Shown piece by piece: positions 1-9,175 of a stretch of 32,322 nt of DNA. The stretch comes from Candidatus Nomurabacteria bacterium (GTDB taxonomy: Bacteria > Patescibacteriota > Minisyncoccia > Phycocordibacterales > UBA9973), in assembly GCA_029288725.1 (NCBI GenBank), contig JARIGS010000017.1, forward strand, positions 1-32,322, in the 5' to 3' direction. The notes under the pieces were generated by a model that was given only the letters and a program-made list of their open reading frames with translations, searched no databases and was not told the DNA's origin. The stretch's first letter is position 1. Each line of letters starts with the position of its first letter. The translations under genes were made by a program, and so were the position numbers.

Positions 1-33
1 TCTCGTGGGCTCGGAGATGTGTATAAGAGACAG
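1..33. other. Illumina Nextera transposase adapter (assembly artefact)
   Basis: TCTCGTGGGCTCGGAGATGTGTATAAGAGACAG matches the Nextera read-2 adapter, including the 19-bp Tn5 mosaic end AGATGTGTATAAGAGACAG. Confidence 0.97.
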
Positions 34-611
34 TAGTTATACTGATTCATTATTTCTTCCTTCGTCTTGAACGGTAATTGTTCAATGATCTGTACGGCTT
101 TTTCTATTGCCTGGTCGCGAAGTTCGTATTCGAACGGCGCAAAGTTTGAGAGTAGGAATGTTTCGAAGCCGTTTGGCGGTGCAATGCGTGGCAACAATTC
201 ATCATGAACCGGACGGACACCGACACGAATGCGGAGAAAGTCCTTCGTTCCGAGATGGTCAATCACTGACTGTACGCCATTGTGACCACCCGCTCCTCTA
301 CTAAATGAGCATTTGATTTCTCCAAGCGGGATATCAATATCATCATAGACAACGACAACCATTGCCTCGTCATACTGCTTGGTCAATGCCTTTGCCGCTA
401 CGCCAGAGAGGTTCATGTAGGTATCCGGCTTTGCCAGGAGTAACTGACCAAATTGTGCAATGCCCGCAGAAAAAATTTTCTTATCCGCAAATGACAAGTG
501 CTCTTTTGCCGCAAGTGCATCAAGCACCATCCAGCCGATATTGTGACGCTGACTGGCATGCGCGCTTCCAGGGTTTCCGAGACCGATCACGATATTCGTT
601 ATAGTACTCAT
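34..611 (-). CDS. pth: Peptidyl-tRNA hydrolase, 3' end truncated by adapter
   Basis: Minus-strand translation MSTITNIVIGLGNPGSAHASQRHNIGWMVLDAL...KPDTYMNLSG...VVYDDIDIPLGEIKCSFSRGAGGHNGVQSVIDHLGTKDFLRIRVGV; Pth motifs GLGNPG, HNIGW, GGHNG. The ORF runs off the window through the adapter. Confidence 0.93.
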
Positions 612-658
612 ATGCCTACTGTACCATATATTCACGGTCTGCTATACTTGCCCTAATT

Positions 659-1261
659 ATGGAACCAACAACACAAATGCCCCCGCAGGAACCAGTACAG
701 AAATCATTTTTCCAAACCGGCTTTTGGAAGTTTATTGAAAACGTTCTCTACATTATCGGTGCGATCATTCTTGCCGCACTGATCCAGGCATTCATCATCC
801 GCCCATTTATCGTCAGCGGCACCTCAATGGACCCTGTCATTCAGAATGGCCAGTACCTCATCATTGACGAAGTGACCTATCATTTCCATGCTCCAGAACG
901 CGGTGATGTCATTGTCTTCAAGGCTCCACCAGAACCAACCAAATACTACATCAAGCGCGTTATCGGTCTTCCTGGCGATACCGTTGTCCTTACTGACGGC
1001 AAGGTTACTATCATCGATGCTGCACATCCAAAGGGCTTTACTCTTGCAGAACCATACCTTACTCACCTTTCACACGATAACGGCACCTTCGTGGTTCCTG
1101 CTGACCAGTACTTTGTTATGGGAGACAATCGCAGTGGCAGTTATGACTCACGCGCCTGGGGCATGCTTCCAGCGGCAAACATTCGTGGTCGCGCGCTTGT
1201 CCGTCTCTTGCCAGTAAATACCGTCAAGGTCCTTCCAGGAAAAGAATCATATGAGTACTAA
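659..1261 (+). CDS. lepB: Signal peptidase I
   Basis: N-terminal TM segment; SGTSMDPVI, YYIKRVIGLPGD, VMGDNRSGSYDSRAWG motifs. Confidence 0.95.
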   Translation: MEPTTQMPPQEPVQKSFFQTGFWKFIENVLYIIGAIILAALIQAFIIRPFIVSGTSMDPVIQNGQYLIIDEVTYHFHAPERGDVIVFKAPPEPTKYYIKRVIGLPGDTVVLTDGKVTIIDAAHPKGFTLAEPYLTHLSHDNGTFVVPADQYFVMGDNRSGSYDSRAWGMLPAANIRGRALVRLLPVNTVKVLPGKESYEY

Positions 1262-2552
1262 ACCAACCACCCCCAAGAAAAGTCAGGAGCTTGCCAGTCC
1301 AAAAGGCATGCGTGACATTATTGGTGACGATTACTACAAGTTCCAGGGCTTCTTCGAAAAGGCTCAGGAGATTGCGGTGTACTACGGCTTCAGTCCAATT
1401 GCCACCCCTATCCTTGAACACGAGGATACCTTTATGACCTCAATCGGTGCCGGTACCGACATTATCGACAAGGAAATGTACTCCCTTAAAACCAAGGGCG
1501 GTGACCAGCTTGCGATGCGTCCTGAAGGTACTGCCGGCGTCATGCGTGCCTATATCGAACACGGCATGCAAAGCCTGCCACAGCCATTGCTATTCTATTA
1601 CTACGGACCAATGTTCCGTCACGATAAACCACAGCGTGGACGATATCGTCAGCTTCACCAGTTTGGTCTCGAAGCGATTGGTTCAGAAAAGAGCATCATT
1701 GATGCCTTGTTGATCAAGACCACCATTGCCATTCTTGAGGAATCCGGTGCAAAGGATCTCGTGGTGCAGATCAACTCCATGGGTGACAAGGAAGACCGCG
1801 TTTCCTACACTCGCGAGCTGACTAACTACTACAAAAAGCATATCAGCGAACTCTCTGCTCTTGACCAGGAACGCCTGAAGGTAAATCCATTGCGCATTCT
1901 TGATTCGAAGGATCCTGGCACTATTGCCGTTAATCAGGGCGCGCCTGATATCGTGTCACACCTTGGGGCGGCTGCAAAGAAGCATTTCAAGGAAGTGCTC
2001 GAAGCCCTCGATGAAATGGGTATCAGCTACGAGATCAACAAAAACCTCGTGCGCGGCCTTTCCTACTACACTCGTACGGTTTTTGAAATCCAGGAACCTG
2101 AACAGGAAGGCATTGAACCGCTTACCATTGCCGCCGGTGGTCGCTATGACCTCCTTGCTCGACAGCTTGGCGCCAAGAAGGATGCTCCAGCCATGGGTGT
2201 TGGCATCGGCGTTGATCGCGTAATCGAAACGAGCTGGTTCAAGGACCTTTCCCCTCGCATTATGAAAAAGCCGAAGGTCTACTTCATTCAGGTTGGCCTT
2301 GATGCCAAGCTCAAGAGCCTGAACGTGATCGAAATCCTCCGCAAGGCTCACATTCCGGTCATGCAGGCCCTTTCAAAGGACTCACTCTCCGCCCAGTTAG
2401 CGGTGGCAGAAAAAGCCGGCGTTCCCTACACCATTATCTTTGGACAGAAGGAAGCAATGGAACACAGCGTGATCGTTCGCAATATGGACACCCGCAGTCA
2501 GGACAATGTTCCTATTGCCGAACTTCACACCTACCTTAAGTCATTGAAGTAA
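1251..2552 (+). CDS. hisS: Histidyl-tRNA synthetase
   Basis: GMRDI, MRPEGTAGVMRAYIEH, MFRHDKPQRGRYRQLHQFGLEAIG, GLSYYTRTVFE, AAGGRYDLL motifs; overlaps the lepB 3' end. Confidence 0.96.
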   Translation: MSTKPTTPKKSQELASPKGMRDIIGDDYYKFQGFFEKAQEIAVYYGFSPIATPILEHEDTFMTSIGAGTDIIDKEMYSLKTKGGDQLAMRPEGTAGVMRAYIEHGMQSLPQPLLFYYYGPMFRHDKPQRGRYRQLHQFGLEAIGSEKSIIDALLIKTTIAILEESGAKDLVVQINSMGDKEDRVSYTRELTNYYKKHISELSALDQERLKVNPLRILDSKDPGTIAVNQGAPDIVSHLGAAAKKHFKEVLEALDEMGISYEINKNLVRGLSYYTRTVFEIQEPEQEGIEPLTIAAGGRYDLLARQLGAKKDAPAMGVGIGVDRVIETSWFKDLSPRIMKKPKVYFIQVGLDAKLKSLNVIEILRKAHIPVMQALSKDSLSAQLAVAEKAGVPYTIIFGQKEAMEHSVIVRNMDTRSQDNVPIAELHTYLKSLK

Positions 2553-2553
2553 T

Positions 2554-3042
2554 ATGAAAACGATCGTTCAAGTCCCCGACCCCGTGCTTCGACAAAACGC
2601 CGCACCGGTACCAGTTGCTGACATCTCCAAAAAACCCATCCAGTCCCTTCTCGAGGACATGAAGGCTGCCGTTGACCATGAGGAAGACGCAGTCGCTATC
2701 GCCGCACCGCAACTTGGTCAGTCAGTGCGTATCTTTGTGGTTTCGAAAAAGATCAACAAGAAATACGAGGAGGACCTGGTGTTTATCAATCCGGAAATTA
2801 TTCGTCTGGGCAAGGAAAAGAAGATCATGCAGGAAGGCTGTCTTTCTGTTCGATGGAAATACGGTGACGTGAAGCGCGCTACTACGGCAAGTGTTCGCGC
2901 CCTTAATGAGCATGGCAATGAATTCGTCATGAATGGTCGTGGCTTACTCGCGCAAATTTTCCAACATGAAGTAGACCACTTAAACGGCATCCTGTTTATT
3001 GATACGGCAAAGAACGTAGAAGATATTCCACCGGGGAAATAA
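2554..3042 (+). CDS. def: Peptide deformylase
   Basis: AIAAPQLGQ, EGCLSV and HEVDHLNG (HExxH) motifs; starts 1 nt after the hisS stop. Confidence 0.93.
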   Translation: MKTIVQVPDPVLRQNAAPVPVADISKKPIQSLLEDMKAAVDHEEDAVAIAAPQLGQSVRIFVVSKKINKKYEEDLVFINPEIIRLGKEKKIMQEGCLSVRWKYGDVKRATTASVRALNEHGNEFVMNGRGLLAQIFQHEVDHLNGILFIDTAKNVEDIPPGK

Positions 3043-3072
3043 AAAAGACGCCTAATAAAAGGCGTCTTTTTG
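3042..3072 (+). terminator. Rho-independent terminator after def
   Basis: AAAAAGACGCC taataaaa GGCGTCTTTTT hairpin with U-tract. Confidence 0.85.
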
Positions 3073-3101
3073 TAAAAAACCTTACGAAGTTTTACAAGTT
3101 A

Positions 3102-3557
3102 CTATAACAAATGCATTAACTCATTCATGGTTTGCCTGAAGTGCATTTCATCTTCTTCGGCTTCTTTGTTAACCAATTCGTCACCGGCCAGCCTGTTAAT
3201 CAAGCTATGTTCATGCATGGTGCCATCATCGTTGAGACCATCGATGATTTCAGCATAAGGAAAGGTACGGGCATAGGCCATCAATTCTTCGCGGTTTTTG
3301 CCATTACCATAACAGAATGCCACATATTTCAACGGGATAATATGCCCGTTAAAGTTTGTACCAACCTTTGCCATAAAAGGGCAATTATCGAGCAATGAGA
3401 GGTCATCAAACAATACCCGAACCTTGGAGTTAATGACACCATCCCAGGGTTTGTAGGTTCGGTTATGTTCCCACCGGTCATCGAATTTAGTGATGGTAAA
3501 TTGGGGGTGAAGAAACTCTTTTTTCTTCACCCAGCTGGATAAGAGATTTTTTGACAT
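3102..3557 (-). CDS. Hypothetical protein
   Basis: 151-aa ORF flanked by intergenic spacers; no recognised family. Confidence 0.6.
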   Translation of the reverse strand: MSKNLLSSWVKKKEFLHPQFTITKFDDRWEHNRTYKPWDGVINSKVRVLFDDLSLLDNCPFMAKVGTNFNGHIIPLKYVAFCYGNGKNREELMAYARTFPYAEIIDGLNDDGTMHEHSLINRLAGDELVNKEAEEDEMHFRQTMNELMHLL

Positions 3558-3644
3558 CGTTATAAAGTTTATTTAAAAAATCATTATTTCCTCTAATTTA
3601 CGTTATTTTATAAAAAAGTCAATATGTAGTACAATACCGCTTAC

Positions 3645-4493
3645 ATGAAGAAACGTATCGCTTTTTTTGGAACTCCGGACTTTACGACTGACTTTTTAGA
3701 CGTATTGGTTGCCCATGACCTGAAACCCGACCTTATCGTGACAAACCCCGATCGTCCTAGTGGCCGTGGTATGGTAATGACCGCTCCGGGACCGAAGACC
3801 TGGGCTCTGTCATATGATGTCCCAGTATTACAACCTGAACGCATTGATGAGTCCTTTATGGAGGCCATGAGAAAGGAACCGTGGGACCTTTTTATCGTTA
3901 TTGCCTATGGCAAGATACTACCCGAATCACTTATAGAGCTTCCAACATACGGCACTATAAATGTGCACTATTCCCTACTTCCTCAGTATCGTGGCGCTAC
4001 GCCGGTTGAATCAGCAATCTTACATGGTGATACCACTACCGCAGTAGTAATTCAGTCAATGAGATATAAGCTTGATACCGGACCAATATTGGCTCAGAAA
4101 GAAATAAGCATTACACCTGAAGATACCTCACACACCTTGCGGCACAAACTAAACCAGGAGGCACTTTTGATGCTGCCTCATACCTTAACGGGAATCTTTG
4201 AAGAAACTATTGCCGCTATTCCTCAACACGAATCTGATGCAACGTATACGAAAAAAATCACCAAGGAAGATGGCGAGATAGACCTGAATGACAGCGGGAT
4301 TATCAACTATCGCAAGTATAAAGCATATGATGGATGGCCTGGGATATTTTTTTATATCGAGAAGCAGGGAAAAAAGATTCGGATGAAAATAACAAAAGCC
4401 TCATACCATGATGAGACTTTTGTGATCGAGGAAGTTATTCCAGAGAATGGCAAGCGCCAGTCTTACGAAGATTTTCTACATTCCCTTCACTAG
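3645..4493 (+). CDS. fmt: Methionyl-tRNA formyltransferase
   Basis: FFGTPDFTTDFL, NPDRPSGRG, VIAYGKILPESLIELPTYGTINVHYSLLPQYRGATPVESAILHGDTTT, KLDTGPIL motifs. Confidence 0.95.
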   Translation: MKKRIAFFGTPDFTTDFLDVLVAHDLKPDLIVTNPDRPSGRGMVMTAPGPKTWALSYDVPVLQPERIDESFMEAMRKEPWDLFIVIAYGKILPESLIELPTYGTINVHYSLLPQYRGATPVESAILHGDTTTAVVIQSMRYKLDTGPILAQKEISITPEDTSHTLRHKLNQEALLMLPHTLTGIFEETIAAIPQHESDATYTKKITKEDGEIDLNDSGIINYRKYKAYDGWPGIFFYIEKQGKKIRMKITKASYHDETFVIEEVIPENGKRQSYEDFLHSLH

Positions 4494-4829
4494 ATCCTTG
4501 ATCTTTGTTGCGCCACGACGGAACAGTGTTTGGGAACGGCTTTTGCCATCTTTCATTTCCCTGATGATTTCGGTACGAATGTCATCGATAGCCTCGTACA
4601 GGTCAGCCTTTTCAGATACGGCCCGATACTGCTTGCCCAAAGCGGTGGTGAGATTGACTTCGGCACGGAAGACCTCGCCGTTACGATGATGCATGGTGGT
4701 CTTGCCGATCTCCACGGCAATCAGCGGATCGCCTTCGGTGTATTTAGTAATGGTGCTGAGCCGCTTTTCGGCATAGTCGGACAGTGCGGGGGTAAGTTCA
4801 ATAAGGGTACTTTTTATCGTCATGCTCAT
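4476..4829 (-). CDS. Ribosome hibernation promoting factor / RaiA family
   Basis: MTIKSTLIELTPALSDYAEKRLSTITKY...HRNGEVFRAEVNLTTALGKQYRAVSEKADLYEAIDDI pattern. Confidence 0.85.
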   Translation of the reverse strand: MSMTIKSTLIELTPALSDYAEKRLSTITKYTEGDPLIAVEIGKTTMHHRNGEVFRAEVNLTTALGKQYRAVSEKADLYEAIDDIRTEIIREMKDGKSRSQTLFRRGATKIKDLVKGM

Positions 4830-4876
4830 ATACCCTATTATACTCCTTTTGCAGGATTTTTCTTTCCTCCACCCAT

Positions 4877-4911
4877 AAAAAAGCCGCCGCGTCAGACGCG
4901 GCGGCTTTTTG
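4877..4911 (-). terminator. Rho-independent terminator of pyk (bidirectional shape)
   Basis: AAAAAAGCCGCCGCGTCAGACGCGGCGGCTTTTT. Confidence 0.85.
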
Positions 4912-5967
4912 TTATTTCCAGCTAACTGGCTTCTTCAGTTTGTCACCAAGATCCTTTTCGGTTTCTTCAATGACTTCGGCCATCATTGATACGGCCTCAA
5001 GGGCGAATTCACCGAGTGAGCTTTCTTCTGAAAGCATTGTTGCATCAGCACCGGCATAAACGGCATTGGCAATGTCAGACACTTCGGCACGAGTTGGAAC
5101 CGGAGCCTTGATCATTGATTCAAGCATCTGTGTTGCCACGATAACCGGCTTGCCTGCAGCATTACACTTTTCGATCAGCATGCGCTGTACGGCTGGTACC
5201 TTGGCATGACCGATTTCAACGGCAAGGTCACCGCGAGCCACCATGATGGCATCGGTAGCCTCGATGATTTCATCGATCTTCTCAACTGCTTCTGGGGTTT
5301 CGATCTTGGCTACGATTGGCTGGTTGCCGCCATGACTTTTGATAAGGTCACGCAATTCATTGATGTCCTTGGCAGTACGAACGAATGACAAGGCGATGTA
5401 GTCGGCATTCATTTTTACGGCAAATTCCAAATCACTGCGATCCTTGTCAGTGATAGCGGAGATTGAGAGGTAGGCATTGGGAATGTTCACTCCGCGACGG
5501 CTCTTGATCACGCCACCCACGAGGACGGTCGTATAGATGTCAGTGCCTTCTACGCGATCAACACGCAGCTTGCGGCGACCGTCATCGATCATCAGGATCT
5601 GGCCTGGCTTGATGTCCTGCTCGATGTTTGGATAGTTGAAATAGACCTTGCGTACGGTTCCTGCCGCCTTGGTACCACTGAGGATGAATTCTGCTCCGGG
5701 AATGAGTTCCACTGAAACATCCTCGAAGTCACCGATACGGATCTTCGGACCGGAAAGGTCAACGAGCACATCAACAGGAATGTTTTCTTCCTGAGAGACG
5801 GCACGGATGTTTTCGATACGGGTCTGGTGAATACCCTGGTCATCGTGACTCATATTGGTGCGGGCAATATCAACGCCGGCCTTGAGGAGCTTCGCGAAGT
5901 TTTCTTTTGATTCTGATCCGGGACCTATAGTGGCCACGATTTTGGTGTTTCTGGTTTTTTGTGACAT
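4912..5967 (-). CDS. pyk: Pyruvate kinase, short form lacking the C-terminal domain
   Basis: MSQKTRNTKIVATIGPGS..., ARTNMSH, VDLSGPKIRIG, MVARGDLAVEIG, ATQMLESMIKAPVPTRAEVSDIANAVYAGADATMLSEESSLGEFALEAV; 351 aa. Start set at MSQKT rather than the ORF-track start. Confidence 0.93.
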   Translation of the reverse strand: MSQKTRNTKIVATIGPGSESKENFAKLLKAGVDIARTNMSHDDQGIHQTRIENIRAVSQEENIPVDVLVDLSGPKIRIGDFEDVSVELIPGAEFILSGTKAAGTVRKVYFNYPNIEQDIKPGQILMIDDGRRKLRVDRVEGTDIYTTVLVGGVIKSRRGVNIPNAYLSISAITDKDRSDLEFAVKMNADYIALSFVRTAKDINELRDLIKSHGGNQPIVAKIETPEAVEKIDEIIEATDAIMVARGDLAVEIGHAKVPAVQRMLIEKCNAAGKPVIVATQMLESMIKAPVPTRAEVSDIANAVYAGADATMLSEESSLGEFALEAVSMMAEVIEETEKDLGDKLKKPVSWK

Positions 5968-6016
5968 AGTTTTTTTAGCCTTGTGTAATAATAAAAAAGC
6001 ACTGTAGTATAGCCTT

Positions 6017-6271
6017 ATGGACAAGATTTTGGCAATAGTAGTGCTGATTGTGTTTGTGTGGCTCGCCATCCCCCGTGTCACCCACGGCCAATGGCTTGCC
6101 CCGACGGCCATCAAGCCCGGTTCCTGGGTCACGACCTATGACACCACGGGCTATGCGGAAGCCGCCGCCCAACCTTCTACGGGCTATGGCTGGTTCCATT
6201 TTGACTTCTGGAATAACCCTTCCCCACAGGGCGAAATCGTCACCAAACGCGACCTGCGAATATTCCATTGA
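6017..6271 (+). CDS. Small secreted/membrane-anchored hypothetical protein
   Basis: 84 aa with N-terminal hydrophobic helix MDKILAIVVLIVFVWLAIP; -10-like TAGTAT just upstream of ATG. Confidence 0.5.
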   Translation: MDKILAIVVLIVFVWLAIPRVTHGQWLAPTAIKPGSWVTTYDTTGYAEAAAQPSTGYGWFHFDFWNNPSPQGEIVTKRDLRIFH

Positions 6272-6375
6272 CGCCCCAAAGGGGTTGAAAACCCCCGTCA
6301 AAAATGATATAGTTTCCTGCGTCTCGCCGAAGCCTTTCATGGCAAAGGCGGAACCGCACACCATCCAAAACCCAT

Positions 6376-6447
6376 TCCCCTGTAGCTCAGCGGTAGAGCT
6401 ATCGACTGTTAATCGATTGGTCGTAGGTTCGAATCCTACCGGGGGAG
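6376..6447 (+). tRNA. tRNA-Asn (anticodon GTT), no encoded CCA
   Basis: 72-nt cloverleaf: acceptor TCCCCTG/CGGGGGA, D-arm GCTC/GAGC, anticodon arm ATCGA CTGTTAA TCGAT, T-arm GTAGG TTCGAAT CCTAC, discriminator G. Confidence 0.95.
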
Positions 6448-6458
6448 CACCCGAGCGA

Positions 6459-6497
6459 AAAGAAAAACACCCAACTTCTGTTGAGGTGTTTTTCTTT
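6459..6497 (+). terminator. Terminator-like hairpin downstream of tRNA-Asn
   Basis: Perfect 13-bp arms AAAGAAAAACACC / GGTGTTTTTCTTT. Confidence 0.8.
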
Positions 6498-6554
6498 GCC
6501 GAGGGTGCGAACCCCGGAAAGCTCTGCTTACCGGGGGTGGGAGCAAATAATAAT

Positions 6555-7076
6555 TTAATGCAAAATTTCTTTGATTGCATCTTGAGTGTTTTCAAGAAAC
6601 AGAGAATGTTCCTTGTACCACGCTTCATTTTTAGGAGAAAAATCCTTGCCGTCTTGTAATGTTGAAGCTGTTAATCCTTTAGCAATCACGACTTTATATC
6701 CTCTTTGAATAGCACTAATTGTAGTATCCTGGACACACGCATTAGCGTTGATTCCCATAACAAGAAGCTTTTTACATTTCATTGCAGTGAGAATTGCGTG
6801 AAGATCGGTGTCAGTAAACGCACTGTTACTTTCTTTAATAAGAGTTAGCACTTCGGGAACTTTTTTTATTTTTTCCAATAATGACTTTGTAGTACTTCCC
6901 CGATATATGCCCCGTGTTTTATATTCAAATAAGATCAATGGTATTTTATTCTTTTGACAGCATTCAATCACCTTAGATTGATTAGCAATGAGTGCCCTGC
7001 GATTCTCTGGGGTATGTTGTTTGAGAAAAAAGTCTTGCATGTCAATTAAAATGACTGCGGTCTTGGAAGTTTTCAT
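6555..7076 (-). CDS. Isochorismatase/nicotinamidase-like cysteine hydrolase
   Basis: TAVILIDMQDFF start and GINANACVQDTTISAIQRGYKVVIAKG (Cys-containing motif). Confidence 0.85.
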   Translation of the reverse strand: MKTSKTAVILIDMQDFFLKQHTPENRRALIANQSKVIECCQKNKIPLILFEYKTRGIYRGSTTKSLLEKIKKVPEVLTLIKESNSAFTDTDLHAILTAMKCKKLLVMGINANACVQDTTISAIQRGYKVVIAKGLTASTLQDGKDFSPKNEAWYKEHSLFLENTQDAIKEILH

Positions 7077-7139
7077 ACATTAATTATAGCATTTCAAACA
7101 TCCTCCCACGTTCGGAGCAAAATAAAAAACCACCCATTT

Positions 7140-7529
7140 CTAGGTAGTTTTGCTTTCCGCATAGTCGTATCTTTTATATATCTCCACTAACGGAGTAACC
7201 ACGACTTTTCTTCCAAAGAACAATGAGCAGTGAATGCAGTTTTTGTCGTCTAAAATAATGACTACATGTGTCCACGCCCTGTGTTTCCGCGGGTCTTCCC
7301 TGTCTTTCAGGAAAAGAATGTGCCCAGCCGGCGGATTCTCCAGCTGTTCTTTCGAGAGATTAAAGTCTTTAGGCGGTTCAAACGACCTAAGTTTCGGAAC
7401 CTCGATTCCTACTTGCCTGTACACCCCCCGAACAAAGGCTACGCAGTCAAATTCCTTAGAATATGGAGCACCGACATACGTTTTCACGATACTTAAAATA
7501 GCATTGCGCTTATCTATACTCAAATTCAT
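7140..7529 (-). CDS. NlpC/P60-like peptidase-fold protein
   Basis: YVGAPYSKEFDCVAFVRGVYRQVGIEVP (DCxxFV catalytic-Cys pattern) with a downstream HVVIILDD His region. Confidence 0.65.
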   Translation of the reverse strand: MNLSIDKRNAILSIVKTYVGAPYSKEFDCVAFVRGVYRQVGIEVPKLRSFEPPKDFNLSKEQLENPPAGHILFLKDREDPRKHRAWTHVVIILDDKNCIHCSLFFGRKVVVTPLVEIYKRYDYAESKTT

Positions 7530-7659
7530 CTTTTTTAGTTTCCTCCTAAATTACAGGATACTTGGACAATGTCAACACACTTGCTTTATCAAGCAGGCTC
7601 AAACATCGTCCAGCGTTCGGATCAATCGACAAAAAGTGGTCTTGCTGTATTATGACAAT

Positions 7660-8139
7660 ATGAATAAAAAGAATGCTGGAATTACAGTCTTAATAGCGGT
7701 TATTATAGGTTTAACGCTATACGGTATGTTCACAACAAGTCTATTTAAAAAATTCTCTGCTAGTCATTTTCCTCCAAAAAATAGTGAGTGTTTTGATCGG
7801 TTTATGGACGTTGCGCAAACAGGATATGCAGACGGATTTCATATACCTCAATTTAACTCTTCAGCCGTAACAGCGTTTAGATGTGCTTCACAACTTGGCT
7901 TTGATCAATATGAAATAACTGCAACGGATACAGAGGGGCATTCTTTTTACATCCACAAAGACGAAGGCGGAATGGCAGCATCAGGAGCAGACGGTGTTTA
8001 TGACTTTTGTTATATCCAAGACGGTAAGGTTATTAAAAGTGAAAAACTTATTGGCCACAATCCCCCTGAAGCAGGGACCTGTGTTTGGACCGATGGATTC
8101 CCTTCTGCTCCAACCAGTACTTATAGTTTTTCTAAGTAG
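7660..8139 (+). CDS. Hypothetical protein with N-terminal TM helix (pilin-like size)
   Basis: MNKKNAGITVLIAVIIGLTLYGMF...; TATTAT -10-like box upstream of ATG 7660. Confidence 0.65.
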   Translation: MNKKNAGITVLIAVIIGLTLYGMFTTSLFKKFSASHFPPKNSECFDRFMDVAQTGYADGFHIPQFNSSAVTAFRCASQLGFDQYEITATDTEGHSFYIHKDEGGMAASGADGVYDFCYIQDGKVIKSEKLIGHNPPEAGTCVWTDGFPSAPTSTYSFSK

Positions 8140-8194
8140 TTCCAAATATCATTTAGCGTTCGGCACACATACACCACCCTGCTATACTTCCTCC

Positions 8195-8764
8195 ATGAAA
8201 AATTCTCTTCAAAAAGGACTCATGTTGGAATACGTCACCCTGAGTTGGAATGTGGTCGGCTGTGGCATTATCATTATGCTTGCACTGAGGGCTTCTTCCC
8301 TTTCGTTGTTTGGATTTGGCATTGATTCAGTCATTGAAATCTTTGCCTCTATCGTGGTGATATGGCAACTGAAAGCTATCAACAAAACGTATGAGAGGCT
8401 GGCGACAAAAATGATTGGCGTGGCGTTCGTACTCCTTTCTCTCTATATCCTGATTCAAGCAACGCTCGGACTGGTTCACCGCTCTCATGCTTCCCCTTCC
8501 GCTGGAGGAATTATATGGCTAACGGTTACTGCTATTGTCATGTTTCTGCTTGCCTATGGAAAGAAGCAGGTCGGTCAGGAAATAAGCAACCCCGTCCTTA
8601 TTGCAGAGTCTCGAGTAACAGTTGTTGATGGGTTGTTGGCAGTATCGGTTCTTATCGGACTATTGGTTACCGCATACCTTGGCTGGTGGTGGGCAGATAG
8701 CATAGCAAGTCTCGTGATTGTTTTCTACGGTATACAGGAAGCGGTGCATACGCTTAGCGAGTAG
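8195..8764 (+). CDS. Integral membrane protein resembling the cation-diffusion-facilitator TM domain
   Basis: Start MKNSLQKGLMLEYVTLSWNVVGCG, LALRASSLSLFGFGIDSVIEIFAS, GWWWADSIASLVIVFYGIQEAVHTL; leaderless-type TATACT box at 8183. Confidence 0.7.
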   Translation: MKNSLQKGLMLEYVTLSWNVVGCGIIIMLALRASSLSLFGFGIDSVIEIFASIVVIWQLKAINKTYERLATKMIGVAFVLLSLYILIQATLGLVHRSHASPSAGGIIWLTVTAIVMFLLAYGKKQVGQEISNPVLIAESRVTVVDGLLAVSVLIGLLVTAYLGWWWADSIASLVIVFYGIQEAVHTLSE

Positions 8765-8789
8765 CGTATTCCTCGGATATGCCACCAAA

Positions 8790-9161
8790 TTACGCGGCAG
8801 CGGGTGAAATATCGTATACCTCTTTGGGGGTAATAATGAGCAGCCCCTTAACCACACGATCGGGCAAGCGCTCAGCCACCCATTCCTTCGCATCTTCAAA
8901 GAGTTCACCGTCCGTTACATATTCAACTGTTCCGTGCACCTGATATCCCTCAAAGCCCTTCCAGCCAACTAGGGCAACATCAGGCTGTGCCAAAATATTT
9001 TCAAGGGTCTTTTTGAAGAAATAGTTGATTAGCCAAATCTTTCCGTCAACGATACGGATAGACGACACCGGTACCACATTAAGCCCGTGTGACCCGTTAG
9101 TTGCCAAAGCCTTACTGTCGGCAGCGAGTAAACTATCAGCTATTTTTTGTGAAAATTCCAT
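8790..9161 (-). CDS. Pyridoxamine 5'-phosphate oxidase-like flavin-binding family protein
   Basis: MEFSQKIADSLLAADSKALATNGSHGLNVVPVSSIRIVDGKIWLINYFFKKTLENILAQPDVALVGW...GTVEYVTDGELFEDA; start taken at 9161, not 9227. Confidence 0.75.
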   Translation of the reverse strand: MEFSQKIADSLLAADSKALATNGSHGLNVVPVSSIRIVDGKIWLINYFFKKTLENILAQPDVALVGWKGFEGYQVHGTVEYVTDGELFEDAKEWVAERLPDRVVKGLLIITPKEVYDISPAAA

Positions 9162-9175
9162 GTGAAAATATATTA

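Noticed and set aside
107-604. Plus-strand ORFs (65 aa and 80 aa)
   Set aside because: Antisense to pth, which has clear Pth motifs on the minus strand.
6376-6447. Alternative genetic code (UGA recoding as in Gracilibacteria)
   Set aside because: TGA is used as an apparent genuine stop (e.g. ends of the 6017 and 16180 genes), so standard code 11 fits.
5975-6628. 217-aa minus-strand ORF
   Set aside because: Covers the tRNA-Asn and a plus-strand gene in antisense; spurious.
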